Shown here: piece after piece, positions 20,099 through 31,348 of the stretch | Position numbering within the stretch: position 1 is the stretch's first letter | How the letters are laid out: each line of letters starts with the position of its first letter | NCBI GenBank assembly: GCA_009763385.1 | Contig: CM019828.1 | Location: forward strand, 28,658,540-28,722,539 | Direction of reading: 5' to 3' | Source: Coix lacryma-jobi var. lacryma-jobi | Taxonomy: Eukaryota > Streptophyta > Magnoliopsida > Poales > Poaceae | DNA length: 64,000 nt | Notes under the pieces: model-generated | Seen by the model: only the letters and a program-made list of their open reading frames with translations | What the model was told of the DNA's origin: nothing | Databases searched by the model: none | Made by a program: the position numbers and the translations under genes

Positions 20099-22108
20099 TT
20101 GGAGGACATTTGGTTGGTGGATTCCGGTTGTTCGAGGCACATGACCGGAAACGCCAAGTGGTTCTCCAGCCTTAGCCCGGTTGTCGGAAAGGAGTACATT
20201 ACCTTCGGCGACAATAGTAAAGGTGATCATGAGGTAGGAGAGCCTCTTTTTGATGACAAGGATGAGGGTGCTGAAGGTATGGATGATCCAGCACCCCCAC
20301 CACCTGCCGTGCCGCCAAGAGCGGCTTCAACGACGACTCACGGCCCCGAGACCTCTTCTTCCTGGGGGCCGTGGGATCCTCCACCTCGCGCGGTACCTTT
20401 TGTACCCGGGGTGGAACCAGCTGCTGTTGAGGGGGAGGTCACTTCTTCCCGGGAGGCGCCACGACACATCCAGCGCCAGCACCCTCCTCAGCAGATGATC
20501 GGCGACATCGGCGAGCGAGTTACTCGCTCCAGGTCACAGCACATCTCGCACTTTGCTCATTCTGCTTTTGTTGCTAATTTTGAGCCCCGAGATGTTGGAC
20601 ACGCATTGACGGATCCGGATTGGGTCAATGCCATGCATGAGGAGTTAGAGAACTTTGAGCGAAATCAGGTTTGGGTTCTAGTTCCACCTCCACCTGACTG
20701 TAAGCCTATTGGGACAAAATGGGTTTTCAAAAACAAGCAAGGAGAAGAGGGTCATGTTGTGAGAAACAAGGCCCGGCTTGTAGCGAAGGGTTATAGTCAA
20801 AAGGAGGGGATAGACTTTGAGGAGACTTTTGCTCCTATAGCTCGTTTGGAGGCTATTAGGATACTCTTGGCTTTTGCAGCATCCAAAGGTTTTAAACTTT
20901 TTCAAATGGATGTCAAGAGTGCCTTTTTAAACGGCTACATAGAGGAGGAGGTTTATGTTGAGCAACCCCCCGGTTTTGAAAATCCCAAGTTTCCAAACCA
21001 TGTTTTTAAACTTCACAAAGCTTTGTATGGTTTGAAACAAGCCCCTAGAGCCTGGTATGATAGATTGAAAACCTTTTTGCTTGCTAAGGGTTTTAAAATG
21101 GGATGTGTAGATAAGACGCTCTTTCTCCTCCGGCAAGGCAAAGACACACTCTTGGTCCAGATTTACGTGGATGATATCATTTTCGGTGGTTCTTCTCACG
21201 CTTTGGTTGCCAAGTTTGCAGATATTATGAGCAGGGAGTTCGAGATGAGCATGATGGGCGAGCTGACATTCTTTCTCAGGTTGCAAATTAAGCAATCCCG
21301 AGAGGGGACGTTTGTGCACCAGGGCAAGTACACGAGGGACTTGCTGAAGCGGTTCGATATGGGTGAGGCCAAGCCTCTTCCAACACCCATGTCGACAACG
21401 ACTGCCCTGGATGGGAACAAGGATGGAGAAGCAGTGGACCAGAAGGAGTACCGCAGCATGATCGGGTCGCTGCTCTACCTGACGGCGACACGCCCGGACA
21501 TTCAGTTCGCGGTGTGCCTGTGCGCGCGCTTTCAGGCGTCGCTGCGCACTTCTCACCGTCAGGCAGTGAAGCGCATCTTTAGGTACCTTCGTTTCACACC
21601 TGAGTTCGGGATTTGGTATTCTGCCTCCTCCACCCTCTCGCTTTGCGGTTATTCCGATGCCGATTTTGCTGGGTGTCGCATTGAGCGCAAGTCCACTTCT
21701 GGGACTTGCCAGTTTATTAGATCTTCTCTTGTATCGTGGTCTTCTTGCAAGTTGTCTAGTGTCGCCCAGTCTACCATGGAGGCTGAGTATGTTGCTGCGG
21801 CTAGCTGCTGTTCTCAGTTACTCTGGATGATGGCTACTTTGCGTGATTTTGGTTTGAGCTTTTCTCGAGTGCCTTTGCTTTGTGACAGCACGAGTGCTAT
21901 TAGCGTTGCTAAGAACCCCGTGCTTCACTCGAAAACCAAACACATTGATGTGCGCTTTCATTTCTTGCGAGACCACCAGGAGAAGGGTGATATCGACCTT
22001 CGCCATGTCGATACTCATCACCAATTGGCTGATATTTTCACCAAGCCTTTAGATGAATCAACCTTTAATAGGTTGAGGGGTGAGCTTGGTGTGTGTTTCC
22101 CCTTTTAG
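20099..22108 (+). CDS. pol: Element C pol with in-frame loss of integrase: protease start, RT, RNase H (669 aa)
   Basis: The frame begins with WLVDSGCSRHMTGN, the copia protease active site with DSG, and runs to TFGDNSKG. There it jumps without loss of frame to the acidic linker that normally follows integrase (DHEVGEPLFDDKDEG, then a Pro-rich part). RT follows: DPDWVNAMHEELENF, NKARLVAKGYSQKEGIDFEETF, MDVKSAFLNGYIEEEVYVEQP and catalytic YVDDIIFGGS. RNase H-type sequence follows (SDADFAGC, STMEAEYVAAA, KTKHIDVRFHFLRDH) and ends LADIFTKPLDE..LRGELG. Most of protease and the whole integrase, normally about 700 residues, are missing. The frame changes relative to gag at 20085-20098, as is common at the gag-pol border. 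RT and RNase H may still be functional; integration would need integrase in trans. Confidence 0.92.
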   Translation: MEDIWLVDSGCSRHMTGNAKWFSSLSPVVGKEYITFGDNSKGDHEVGEPLFDDKDEGAEGMDDPAPPPPAVPPRAASTTTHGPETSSSWGPWDPPPRAVPFVPGVEPAAVEGEVTSSREAPRHIQRQHPPQQMIGDIGERVTRSRSQHISHFAHSAFVANFEPRDVGHALTDPDWVNAMHEELENFERNQVWVLVPPPPDCKPIGTKWVFKNKQGEEGHVVRNKARLVAKGYSQKEGIDFEETFAPIARLEAIRILLAFAASKGFKLFQMDVKSAFLNGYIEEEVYVEQPPGFENPKFPNHVFKLHKALYGLKQAPRAWYDRLKTFLLAKGFKMGCVDKTLFLLRQGKDTLLVQIYVDDIIFGGSSHALVAKFADIMSREFEMSMMGELTFFLRLQIKQSREGTFVHQGKYTRDLLKRFDMGEAKPLPTPMSTTTALDGNKDGEAVDQKEYRSMIGSLLYLTATRPDIQFAVCLCARFQASLRTSHRQAVKRIFRYLRFTPEFGIWYSASSTLSLCGYSDADFAGCRIERKSTSGTCQFIRSSLVSWSSCKLSSVAQSTMEAEYVAAASCCSQLLWMMATLRDFGLSFSRVPLLCDSTSAISVAKNPVLHSKTKHIDVRFHFLRDHQEKGDIDLRHVDTHHQLADIFTKPLDESTFNRLRGELGVCFPF

Positions 22109-23711
22109 ATGAGGGAAACATTTTGGATCTTGTATATTAGACTGACTCTTTTCATTTGAGCTTCTTTTCTTTTGTCTTTTAGCATACGCATTTACATTCT
22201 GAGCTTCATGTTTATAATCACTAGAATGTAATTATGCTCTGTTTAGTATGATCCAATGCTTATATGGATGCTTGTAGCTTATGCTCCTTCTGATCACTAG
22301 TACATGTTATGAGCTGAGCTATTTTTGGAATGGTGAATTTGCATAATGTATATAATCTGAAAATGTTCACCATTGAGATATGCAACTAGCATGTGTAGAA
22401 TGTGTTGAGTCCATTCCTGCTTTTCAAATATGCTAGGTTGCTATGTCTCTAGTTCTGAGTCATTCACTTGCTTGGTCTGTTCATATGTTGTTTAAAATTT
22501 GAACCAAGTTTAGTAAATTGAAAAGATCGAGATGGGATTGCTTGTCAACACCTCACGGTATCGAGACTGTTTCTCATTGCACTTTGAGTTAAACTTGAGC
22601 CGTGTAGTGTATGACCGAAACCGTAGCTTTAAGCTTCTGATTGCTTCGGCATAGGCTTCGCTCGATTGAAAAGTTAGGCAATGACAAGCTTTCAACCTCT
22701 CGCAATCACATGCTGAAAATTAACTTGTGTAATTTCACCGCTGCAACTCCGATATCAAAATGAAATCACAAGTATATGCTTCATTCCTATGCATGATGAT
22801 TGAACTTTGCTAGGGGTAGTTCACCTTGTATATATGCTTAGCACTTGTTTGGATTCCTACCTATACATGTGTAGTGCTATTTTGATGGTGACTATCTTTT
22901 TGACTAAAAACTGCTCACTTGCTCATATGCTTCATATTTCGTATGTGTGATCAGTTTGAGCCTTCGCTATTTGAGTGCTTAGTTGTGCCATTGGAGCTAT
23001 ACCGATTAGAGCATTTTTTCACTCTTTTGATTATATGCCTGAAGCTCCTAACTTGCATTTCTGACTTCATATGCATTTTGGAAGGGGGAGTTGTGTTGGC
23101 TCAGGGGAAAACCTTGTGCTTGATAAGTGCATTTTCAACTAAGGGGGAGAGTTCTTGCAAATCATATGTCTCCTAGTGTTCAACTAAGGGGGAGTTTTTC
23201 AAATCTATGTGCTCCGTTTGGTTGACCAAGGGGGAGAGTTTTCCTAGTTGCTTGCACTTGTCAAGGATGAGTTTGCTAGTTGTGTAGAGCTGTTGCCTCT
23301 GTCTTGAGGGACTAGCAAACATGTTTCACCAAATTGGTGTCGAATTTGATTTCGATTGTTTTCCGATTGGTTCGGAGTGGTTTTCTCACTAGTTGCGTTG
23401 AGCCTCTGTGCCTCTATCTTGAGGGACTAGCGTTTTGCCGGTCTTTGCTCCGATTTTCGATTGGTGTTTTGCTAGCGGTGTTGAGCCTGTTCTACCTCTT
23501 CTTGAGGGCTAGCTTTGCTTTGCTTGGTTGCGTTGAGCCGTTGCCCTTGTCTTAGGGGACCAAGTTGTTTCGCTTCTTCCACTTGACCTTCTTCGGCTTT
23601 GCTATGCTTTTGGGTCATTTGGTCGAGTTCTCTCCTCTCCTTCTTCCTACCTTCCTTCTTTCATTTATGATTTGTGTGAGTAGTTGACAATGCACTCATC
23701 AAGGGGGAGAT
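22109..23711 (+). other. Non-coding pol-to-LTR region of element C with repeated polypurine tracts
   Basis: No long ORF and no env-like sequence. The purine phrase AAGGGGGAG or GAAGGGGGAG recurs near 23081, 23142, 23188, 23229 and finally at 23702, next to the 3' LTR. Repeated polypurine tracts before the 3' LTR are described for Sireviruses. The phrase CTTGAGGGACTAGC..GTTGAGCC is also repeated several times between 23300 and 23560. Confidence 0.75.
23701..23711 (+). promoter_or_regulatory. Polypurine tract of element C
   Basis: AAGGGGGAGAT immediately precedes the 3' LTR start TGCGGATAC and would prime plus-strand DNA synthesis. Confidence 0.8.
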
Positions 23712-25757
23712 TGCGGATACATGGGTGTATGCCGGGTCTCTGAGTGATGAGTGATTGTCAACGGATTTGATCGCATGTTCTTTGGCTTGTGTTGTGCAGG
23801 TGTCGAGCACGAAGACAGTGATCGAGGGCAAGGTGAAGGTCAAGTTGAGACGTGTCGTGCCGACGGACTGGGTGCGATGAAGGATGGGCGTGTCGTGCGG
23901 CGGACGTGCCATGCCGATGTATCGAGCAGTGAAGGGCGGACGTGAGGCTTGGACTGAGGGACCGGAGTGCCTGAGGATCAGCTGTGGTGGCTGGCAGCCT
24001 GGGACAGCGACGAGCGGAGACTTGCGGGGCACGGTGTTGCTCGGGTCGAGGACCTGGGGACATGTGTCGGTGGACGGGGTGCACGGGCAGTGCATCCCCT
24101 CTAAAGCTCCGGTTTGGTGGTTGAGCCAGGGAAAAACCACCGGGTGGACGGTTTTCGAGTTTGGGCCTCAAAACTCGGGTGCTCGGTTTCCAGGTTGAGC
24201 CTCAAAACCTGGGCGCGGACGGTTTTCGAGTTTGGCCACAAAACTCGGGCGATGAGCCAGTTTCCGAGTTTGGGCCTCAAAACTCGGGCGCTGCGGGTTT
24301 GCTGAGTTTGGGCCTCAAAACTCAGGCTGGTGGGCTGGTTTCCCGGTTTGGGCCTCAAAATCGGGGGATAGCTGGAAAAGGCTGGTTTCCTGGTTTGGGC
24401 CACAAAACCAGGGGTGCAGAGCGAGGGCGGCACGTGGCGGCAATCGGAAGGTTGCGTGGAGGCAACGCGGACGAGTTGTGCGGGCGTGGCCGTCGGATAC
24501 ACCTACCACCGAGTTGGTCCAGAATAACCCTAGGGTTTAGCTGGTTCGCTCTGTAATTAGAATAGAGAGGAGTAGAGTAGGAATTGTACTTAGACTAGAA
24601 TAGGATAAGTAGCCGGGGAGACACCCTCCTCCCCTCATCTCAGTTTTAGCCATCTCATTTGCTTCCTGCACTTAGGGTTTCCTGCTCTCCCATCCCCTGC
24701 TGTAGCTGAGATCCACAGAGAGACTTGAACTCTGTGTACTGTTGATTTTGAGGAAAGGAGGCCGTAACCTCCTTGTCGTAGCGGGTGTTTGCGCTTCGGC
24801 TTGCAGATCGTGGTTGTGATTCACATTTTGTTCGTGTTCTTCGCGGAATCCTTTTTCTCCACGATTTTCCCGTCGATCGATCTCTTTGCTCGATGCGTCT
24901 TTTGCAAAACCGTTTGAATAGAGTTGTTCTAGATCGTGAGGCACTTCTTTCCACCGAAGGAATTCACCTCTAACCTCACGGTCTAGGAGATCGAGCGATT
25001 TAGGTGTTGGATCGGTTTTTGCTCCCTTCCCCCGAATTTCTTTCGATTCACCGATTTGGAGTTAGACTCGAGCCATGATCTCTTAGGAGTAGCTCACTAA
25101 CATCCTTGTGACCTCTCAGATCGAATCCTAGCCTTAGAGCTTTTGATTCGGAGGAGATCGGGTTGAATCGCGAAAGAACTGTGCAGTTTTCGGGGGCATC
25201 GGACGCTGGTCACGGGGGCATCGGACGCTGCTGTTCATAGCATCGGACGCTCCGGTGACACGTGTTAGTCTGGTGCTTTTGGGTGGGCATCGGACGCAGG
25301 GCATCGGACGCTCCTGCTCTGACCATCGGACGCTCCGTTGTCCATCGGACGCGTCTGGAGGTTGAGCATCGGACGCTGAGGGTTCACTGTAGCCAGCGTC
25401 CGATGGCTATACAGTAAGGTTCCCGAGAGGCACTGTTTGCATCGGACGCGTCCGACGCTTGGGCATCGGACGCTGCCAGCGTCCGATGCAGCTGAGTCTG
25501 CTCTGTTTTGTTCGCTGTTTGTTCGTGCGATCTCGGATTTGATTTCCGTCTTTTGCGTTGGCTTTCTAGAGTTGTGTAGTGTCCCGTTGTGCTTCTTGGA
25601 AGCATCCACCCTACATCTAGGGTCGTGGACATTAGCAAGCTCTAGGGTTCGCTCTTGGGGTTGATTTTGGGACAGTGGCATCAAGTTTCCGAAAGGAAAT
25701 TTTGAAGCTCCCATTCACCCCCCTCTGGTCGCTTTCGGGTAGCTTCTCGGTCCTTCA
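23712..25757 (+). repeat. 3' LTR of element C (2046 bp)
   Basis: Full-length match to 3691-5697. One hairpin near 24389-24412 has arms CCTGG/CCAGG where the 5' LTR has CCCGG/CCGGG; both arms changed. The repeat cluster 25197-25490 is longer than in the 5' LTR. Followed by TSD gatgg at 25758-25762. Confidence 0.92.
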
Positions 25758-26306
25758 GATGGGTCGTGGCATTTTTGTGTTGACTACAGAGCACTGAATG
25801 CAGCCACAGTGAAGGAGAAATCCCCTATCCCTGTTGTCGAGGAGTTGCTGGACGAGCTCCATGGCGCCAAGTTTTTCACAAAGCTGGATCTTCGTTCCGG
25901 TTACCATCTGGTGCGCGTAAACCCCGAGGATGTGCCCAAGACAGCGTTCCGCAAGCATCATGGCCACTTCGAGTTCCTGGTCATGTCGTTCGGCCTCTCC
26001 AATGTGCCATCGATGTTCCAGGCGCTGATGAACTTCGTGCTCAAGCCCTTCTTGCGCCGAGGTGTGCTGGTCTTCTTCGATGACATCCTGATCTATAGTG
26101 CCACATGGACCGATCACCTCTAGCTGTTGCGCGCCGTCCTCAACGTCCTTCGCACACATCGGCTGCACCTCAAGTGTTCCAAGTGCTCCTTCGCCACGCC
26201 CAACGTCCACTACCTCGGCCACATCATCTCTCATGCCGGTGTTTCGGTGGACAGCGACAAGATTGGCCTGCGCGGATTCCTCGGCCTCTCCGGTAATTAC
26301 AGCTGC
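25758..26306 (+). pseudogene. Element A reverse transcriptase core
   Basis: The frame resumes after element C with GSWHFCVDYRALNAATVK. It continues through LRSGYHLVRV, KTAFRKHHGHFEFLVMSFGL and the catalytic VFFDDILIYS, to a TAG stop after TWTDHL (26121-26123). After the stop it still reads LLRAVLNVLRTHRLHLKCSK, NVHYLGHIIS and GLRGFLGLSGNY. About 20 codons between VDSDKI and GLRGFLG are missing compared with the usual RT connection. Interrupted at 26307 by element E. Confidence 0.88.
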
Positions 26307-27698
26307 TGTTGACGCTGGTTATCTATCAAAATTAAAGGATAAATAAATATGAAAAGGGCATGAATCCAATCACCAACCAAGGTTTAGGGTTTCAACTAAC
26401 AATATTCCACGAGTTTTGGTGAGTTATGATTCTGCAGGGACTAAACCAGGAAACCCGCGCTGATTGCTTCTCCTAGAAGGAAACCGACGCGAGATAACGC
26501 AACCGACACGTCAGGGATATTCCAGAAGCTCCTAGAGGACACCAAAGGACACCACGAGGCGGGACACCTCGAGAGGCGGCCAGGTGGGACCGACCGGTCC
26601 CACCCTTAGACCGGTCGGTCTCCCCCTGGGCCCACTGGGTTCCGTCTTCTGCAAGCTATCTCCACCGCCTCCTAGGATGCATCTCAACCGTACCCCGAAG
26701 TCAGTTTGATCCAAGGGCTCACGTTCCACGCTCCGGGCTATAAAACCAGACCCAGACCCCCCTCTCCAGGCATCTCCCTCTTCATTATTCATCTCCACAT
26801 CAGAAATTAGGGTTCCAATGTAGAAGTAGAGGTCCCTCTAGATGAATCTCTTCTAGTTCATCTAGAATTAGATCTAGTTCATCTAGTTGTAATCAAGAGC
26901 CAGCTATCAAGTAGAAGACTAGATACCCCTCAATTAGGATTAGAACCTAGTCTTATGCTAGAACTAGAAGATAGAGAGAGAGGAAGAGATCAAGAGGAAG
27001 CTCCGGCCTGTCGGATCAACTTCTTGATCTTGTACCTGTGGATTCAAGTTCTTCCTCGACTTGCTTCAACGATTGTTTCGGTAATCGACATCTTTATTTA
27101 AGTTTGAGCTATTGTTCTTATTATTCTTAAGGTTTGTGACTCTTTTGAGTGCTTTAATTCTAGATGCGCTAGAGTTAGAGTAGTTGGATAGTGTAAGCAT
27201 GGTGCTTAGACTTGATAGCTCATCATAAATGCCTCTTATAACGCCGGTAACAGTGGTAGTTCGCAAGGGTGACTCTTATAGCCTTGTTGATTCTTCTATA
27301 GTCCACTACCCGTGTGTAGGCTCGGTAGGATTATACATTTGCATAAAAGAATCATACTTTGTTTGTGACCTTTTATGGCAACTTCCCCATTAAGAATAAT
27401 AAACATATCACTCTTATGTTGGATTTAGATAACCTTAGTGATCCCCTCTATGCTTCTAGATTCTCCGTCCTTGTTAGCCACTCAGGGGTTATACACTTGA
27501 GACTCACTGCTACCCGTTCCTTTGGGTTCGATATTAAAACTGGGTTACTCCGGTGAACCGCTACATCGGTAGATGTTATCTGTGCGCTTGCGGATAAACT
27601 AGAGTGTGCGTTAATTTATACCAACAAGCATTTCTGGCGCCGTTGTCGGGGATAGAGTTTATCTCTACTCTTGGTAGCAACGTTAGTAAGTGTCAACA
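26307..27698 (+). repeat. Element E: Athila-like solo LTR (about 1.39 kb)
   Basis: The insert begins TGTTGACGCTGG and ends GTGTCAACA, giving a perfect 7-base terminal inverted repeat TGTTGAC/GTCAACA. Flanks GCTGC (26302-26306) and ACTGC (27699-27703) are a target duplication with one mismatch. Element A coding continues across it (GLSGNY to FIKSYRIIVAPL). No internal coding region, so it is a solo LTR or remnant. Near its right end (27634-27651) it contains TGGCGCCGTTGTCGGGGA, which closely resembles the Asp-tRNA primer-binding site of Athila-type gypsy elements. Either the LTR contains this sequence, or the remnant keeps a 5' LTR plus PBS. Confidence 0.7.
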
Positions 27699-28826
27699 AC
27701 TGCTTCATCAAGTCATACAGGATCATCGTGGCGCCTCTCACAGCTCTACTGCGGAAGGAGGGTTTCCAGTGGGGCGAGGCCACCAAGGCGGCATTCCACG
27801 CCCTCAAGATGGCATTGTCCACCACCCCAGTGCTGCAGCTTCCGGACTTTGGGCGCGAGTTCACCGTTGACTGCGACGCGTCGAGGTCTGGCTTTGGCGC
27901 ACTGCTGCACCAAGAGGCTAGACCCATCACCTTCTTCAGTCGGCCTTTCGTCGCACGGCACCTGAAGGTCGCGGCGTATGAGCGTGAGCTCATTGGGTTG
28001 GTCCAGGCGGTGCGCCACTGGCGACCCTATCTTTGGGGCCGCCACTTCGTCGTGCGCACGGATCACTACACTCTGAAGTTCATGCTCGACTTGCGCCTCT
28101 CCACCATCCCGCAGACTCACTGGATTAGCAAGCTTTTGGCTATGATTTTAGGGTGGAGTATCGTCCGAGGGGCCTCAACGTCGTCGCTGACGCCTTGTCT
28201 CGTCGGGACGGCGACGCGCCGCTGCTGCAGAACTTGCCCCCGTCCACGGCCGCCCTTGCTGCCCTGTTGCGCCCCACGTTCCTGCTATTCGACGATTTGC
28301 AGCGCGAATTGGAGGCCGACGCCACACTGCGCGCCCGACATGATGCGGTCGCGGCTGGCGACCAGGGTGCGGCCTAGACTGTGTGCGATGGCCTGCTCAT
28401 CCACCAGGTCCGTGTGTATGTGTCGTCGAATTCGGCGGTTCTCGATGACGTGCTGCAGTTGGCTCACACGGGGGCGCACGAGGGTATCCAGAAAACCCTG
28501 CAGCTCCTCCACTGGAGTTCTTCATCGACCAAGACCGGCACGTCGTTCGCGGCTTCGTCCGCGCGTGCTCCACCTGCCAGCGGAACAAGATCGAGGCTGT
28601 TCACCCCGCCGGACTCCTCCTGCCTCTCCCGGTTCCCTCCTGCGTATGGGCCGACATCGCCATTGACTTCGTCGAGGCGCTTCTGAAGGTCCACGACAAG
28701 AGCATCATCCTCACCGTCGTCGACCGGTTCTCGAAGTATGCTCACTTCATTCCGTTGGGGCACCCGTACACGGCTACCTCGCCCGAGCCTTCTTCCGCGA
28801 CATCGTGCGCCTCCACGGCTTCCCCG
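27699..28826 (+). pseudogene. Element A RNase H and integrase N-terminal half (frameshifted)
   Basis: After element E the frame reads FIKSYRIIVAPLTALL and the RNase H region (EFTVDCDASRSGFGALLHQE, AYERELIGLVQAVRHWRPYL, VVRTDHYTLKFML). It then shifts frame near 28140 (EYRPRGLNVVADALSRR) and has a TAG at 28376-28378. Integrase pieces follow in alternating frames: AHTGAHEGIQKTL, CSTCQ-type zinc region, WADIAIDFVEALLK (first catalytic Asp), VDRFSKYAHFIPLGHP. Element F is inserted at 28827 in the region that normally contains the second catalytic Asp. Decay by at least three frameshifts is visible. Confidence 0.85.
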
Positions 28827-31348
28827 TGAAGGAATCGAGATGGCGGACTAGAGGGGGGGTGAATAGTCCTTTTAAAAACTTAAACTTAATCGCAGCGGAA
28901 CGGCTAACCGAAACAAATGCGGAATTAAAACTATCGGTCTAGCCAAGACTACACCCCTCTACCTATACTTTATGACACCTTACAAAAGATCCTAATCAAT
29001 GCAAATAAGGTGTCGGGCTAGCTAGAGCTCACCTATCCAATTCTAGAAGCAAGGTCACACAAGCCTATGCATCTAGTACTTCAAGCACGGGGGAGCTCCT
29101 ACACAATCTAGTAAGCAAAGCACAAAGCTCCTAAGCTCACTAGCAATGCTCAATAACAAGGCTACACAAGCCAAATTAGAGAGCTCAAATTACTTAGCTA
29201 CACCAACTAAGCAATGTGACTAACAAGGCTATTCGAGCCAATTAGTCACGCAAGAGATCTACTTCTAGGCTACACAAGCAAAGAAGATAACTAGTAAGCT
29301 ACACAAGCTAATTATAAGAGCAACTACACAAGCACAATATATATATGAAAGTAAATACAAGCTTGTGTATGGAGATAGCAAACCACCGAGTAGATGCAGA
29401 CAATGTTGACACGGTGATTTTATCCCGAGGTTCACTTGGTTGCCACCAAGCTAGTCCCCGTTGTGTCGACCACACACTTTGGTAGTTCGGCGGCTAATAG
29501 GCACCACACCTAGCTCGACACTCGAGCGCCGCAAGAACTCACCCACAAGTGAGGGTAACTCAATGACACGCGCAATCCACTAGAGTTGCTCTTCGCGATC
29601 CCCGCGGGGCGAGCACAATGCCCCTCACAAAGCTTCTCCAGAGCCACGCACAATCTTCACGCGGGCTTCACGACGGAGACTCCAACACCAAGCCATCTAG
29701 GAGGTGGCAACCTCCAAGAGTAATAAGCACCACCGGCTTGCAACACGAACACCTAGTGCCACTCGATGCAATCTCTCAAAGCAACGCACTAGAATCACTC
29801 ACTCGCATTAGATTCGCACACTAGCAAGCACAAGCGAGTTAGAGGGCTCCCAAGCACATCCACACAAGCCACCAAGGCTTTGGAGTGCTCCAACACCGGC
29901 CCAAAGCCGGCCCCAACGACTATATATAGAAGTGAGCGGCCAACTAGCCGTTTCCCCTTTTCTGCGCTTCGGTCGGTAGTACCGACCCTTCCTGGGCGGC
30001 AGTACCGACTAGGTCAAACTAGCCGTTAACACAAGGTCCGCTGATTTCGGCGAGGCACCGACTCTCTGGTCGGTACCTCCGAGGTCGGTAGTACCGGCCC
30101 TATGGCGGTACTGCCGGCAGGCTACTTTCGGATCTACACAGAACGCATTCAAAAACTTCCTCCAGACCTTTGAACTACCGACCCCCTGGTCGGTACTTCC
30201 GAGCCCGGTGGTACCGGCCCTATGGCGGTACCACCGCCAGGTCTACTTTCTCTCAACACAGAGAGCTCCGCAAACTTGCTGACCTCGGTGCTACCGAGGG
30301 CGGTTGTACCGACATAATGGCGGTATTACCGCTAGGCCAAAACTGGCCACTTCCAGAGAGCTCCGTGAAACCCTTCAGGGCCACGGTACCACCGACCATG
30401 GTCGGTACCACCGCCGGAGGTAGTACCGAGATGATAGCGGTACCACCGCCAGGCCAAACCAGCCTCAACACAGAGAGGGCTGCACGCAGCACCTATGGGC
30501 GGTACCACCGACCACCCTGGTCGGTACCACCGACCATACAGAAAACTTCATTTTCTTCTCTGTGTTGATCTAAAACTACTTCAACAACTTCTCCTTTGCA
30601 AATGTGCTAACACCAACAAGTATTCATCATCTTGTGCAAGTGTGTTAGCATTTTCACAATCATTTTTCAAAGGATTTTCACTTGCTCTCACCACGCCACT
30701 CGATCCTAGCAACATCGCAAAGTTAGATCGCTCAAGTGGCACTAGATGACCGATATGCAAACAAGTTTGCTCCTCTTGATAGTACGGCCATCTATCCTAA
30801 ACCCGGTCATAAACTTCTCTGCACACCTATGACCGGTGAAATGAAATGCCCTATAATTATACCTTTGCCTTGCGCATTCCATTTCATCTCCTCTGGTGTT
30901 GATGCAACACATGCACCAACCTCTTCATCAAATGATATGATCCACTTCATATCATCACATGGCCTCCATGGTCCATCGATCTTGACATCACTTGCTCTTC
31001 ACCATCGCTTTGGTCCTTCGGCGCCAAGTCTTGCTTAAGCCTCCCGACACTCGGTACCAACGGCTTCAAAGCCTCAACTTGTCCTTCACCTTCGCAACCG
31101 GTCCATCAAGCCAAGTCTTGCCTTGATCTTCTCCATCTTAGCCACATGACCACATGTCATGTTTCATGTGCATTAAGCTCCTTCTTCACATGTGTGAGCG
31201 TTGCAACATATTCCAAGCCATTTCTCCTCTATGGCATATGTTGCTCACACATGATCACCTGTGGACTAATCTCCTGTGTATCTCACATAAACATCGTTAG
31301 TCCACCTAGGTTGTCACTCAATTACCAAAACCAAACAAGGACCTTTCA
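28827..31348 (-). repeat. 3' LTR of element F (2522 bp)
   Basis: Near-identical to 36282-38803. Contains the GGTCGGTAGTACCGACC-type palindrome array at about 29965-30540 and a TATATATA box near 29921. ORFs of 70-132 residues in it are duplicated in the other LTR and have no domains; they reflect the repeated palindromes. Confidence 0.93.
29965..30540 (-). repeat. Palindrome array in element F LTR (GGTCGGTA/TACCGACC)
   Basis: More than 20 copies of CGGTA, TACCG and CGGTACCACCG in both orientations. Examples are GGTCGGTAGTACCGAC (29971) and GGTCGGTACCACCGACC, with related GCCCTATGGCGGTAC units. In element orientation the array lies just upstream of the TATA box, in U3. The same array occurs at 37420-37995 in the 5' LTR with only a few substitutions, one of which changes GCCGGAGG to GCCGGCGG and restores symmetry. 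Confidence 0.85.

Larger units (their letters stand above)
3691..25757 (+). mobile_element. Element C: integrase-less Sirevirus (Ty1/copia), TSD gatgg
   Basis: Terminal repeats start TGCGGATACATGGG and end CGGTCCTTCA (3691-5697 and 23712-25757). The 5-bp target duplication gatgg is at 3686-3690 and 25758-25762. The primer-binding site matches initiator-Met tRNA and the polypurine tract AAGGGGGAG precedes the 3' LTR. Gag is large with a zinc knuckle and a coiled coil, and pol has copia order with RT and RNase H at the end. Integrase and most of protease are missing. Large gag, multiple purine tracts and LTR palindromes are Sirevirus hallmarks. Gag is split by element D. Without D the element is about 10.4 kb. 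Confidence 0.9.

Noticed and set aside
22109..23711. Possible env-like gene of element C
   Set aside because: Some Sireviruses carry one, but only short frames without transmembrane or glycoprotein features are present.
25197..25490. Restriction-like or recombination att sites in the GGACGCGTCC repeats
   Set aside because: They are part of an LTR repeat cluster shared with the 5' LTR; no recombinase context.
29965..30540. CRISPR-like array of regularly spaced palindromes
   Set aside because: It lies in an LTR, is copied in the sister LTR, spacing is irregular and no cas genes exist; the genome is a plant's.
29618..31038. ORFs of 68-132 residues, repeated at 37073-38493
   Set aside because: Both sets are LTR sequence of element F; the repeats give repetitive peptides without homology.
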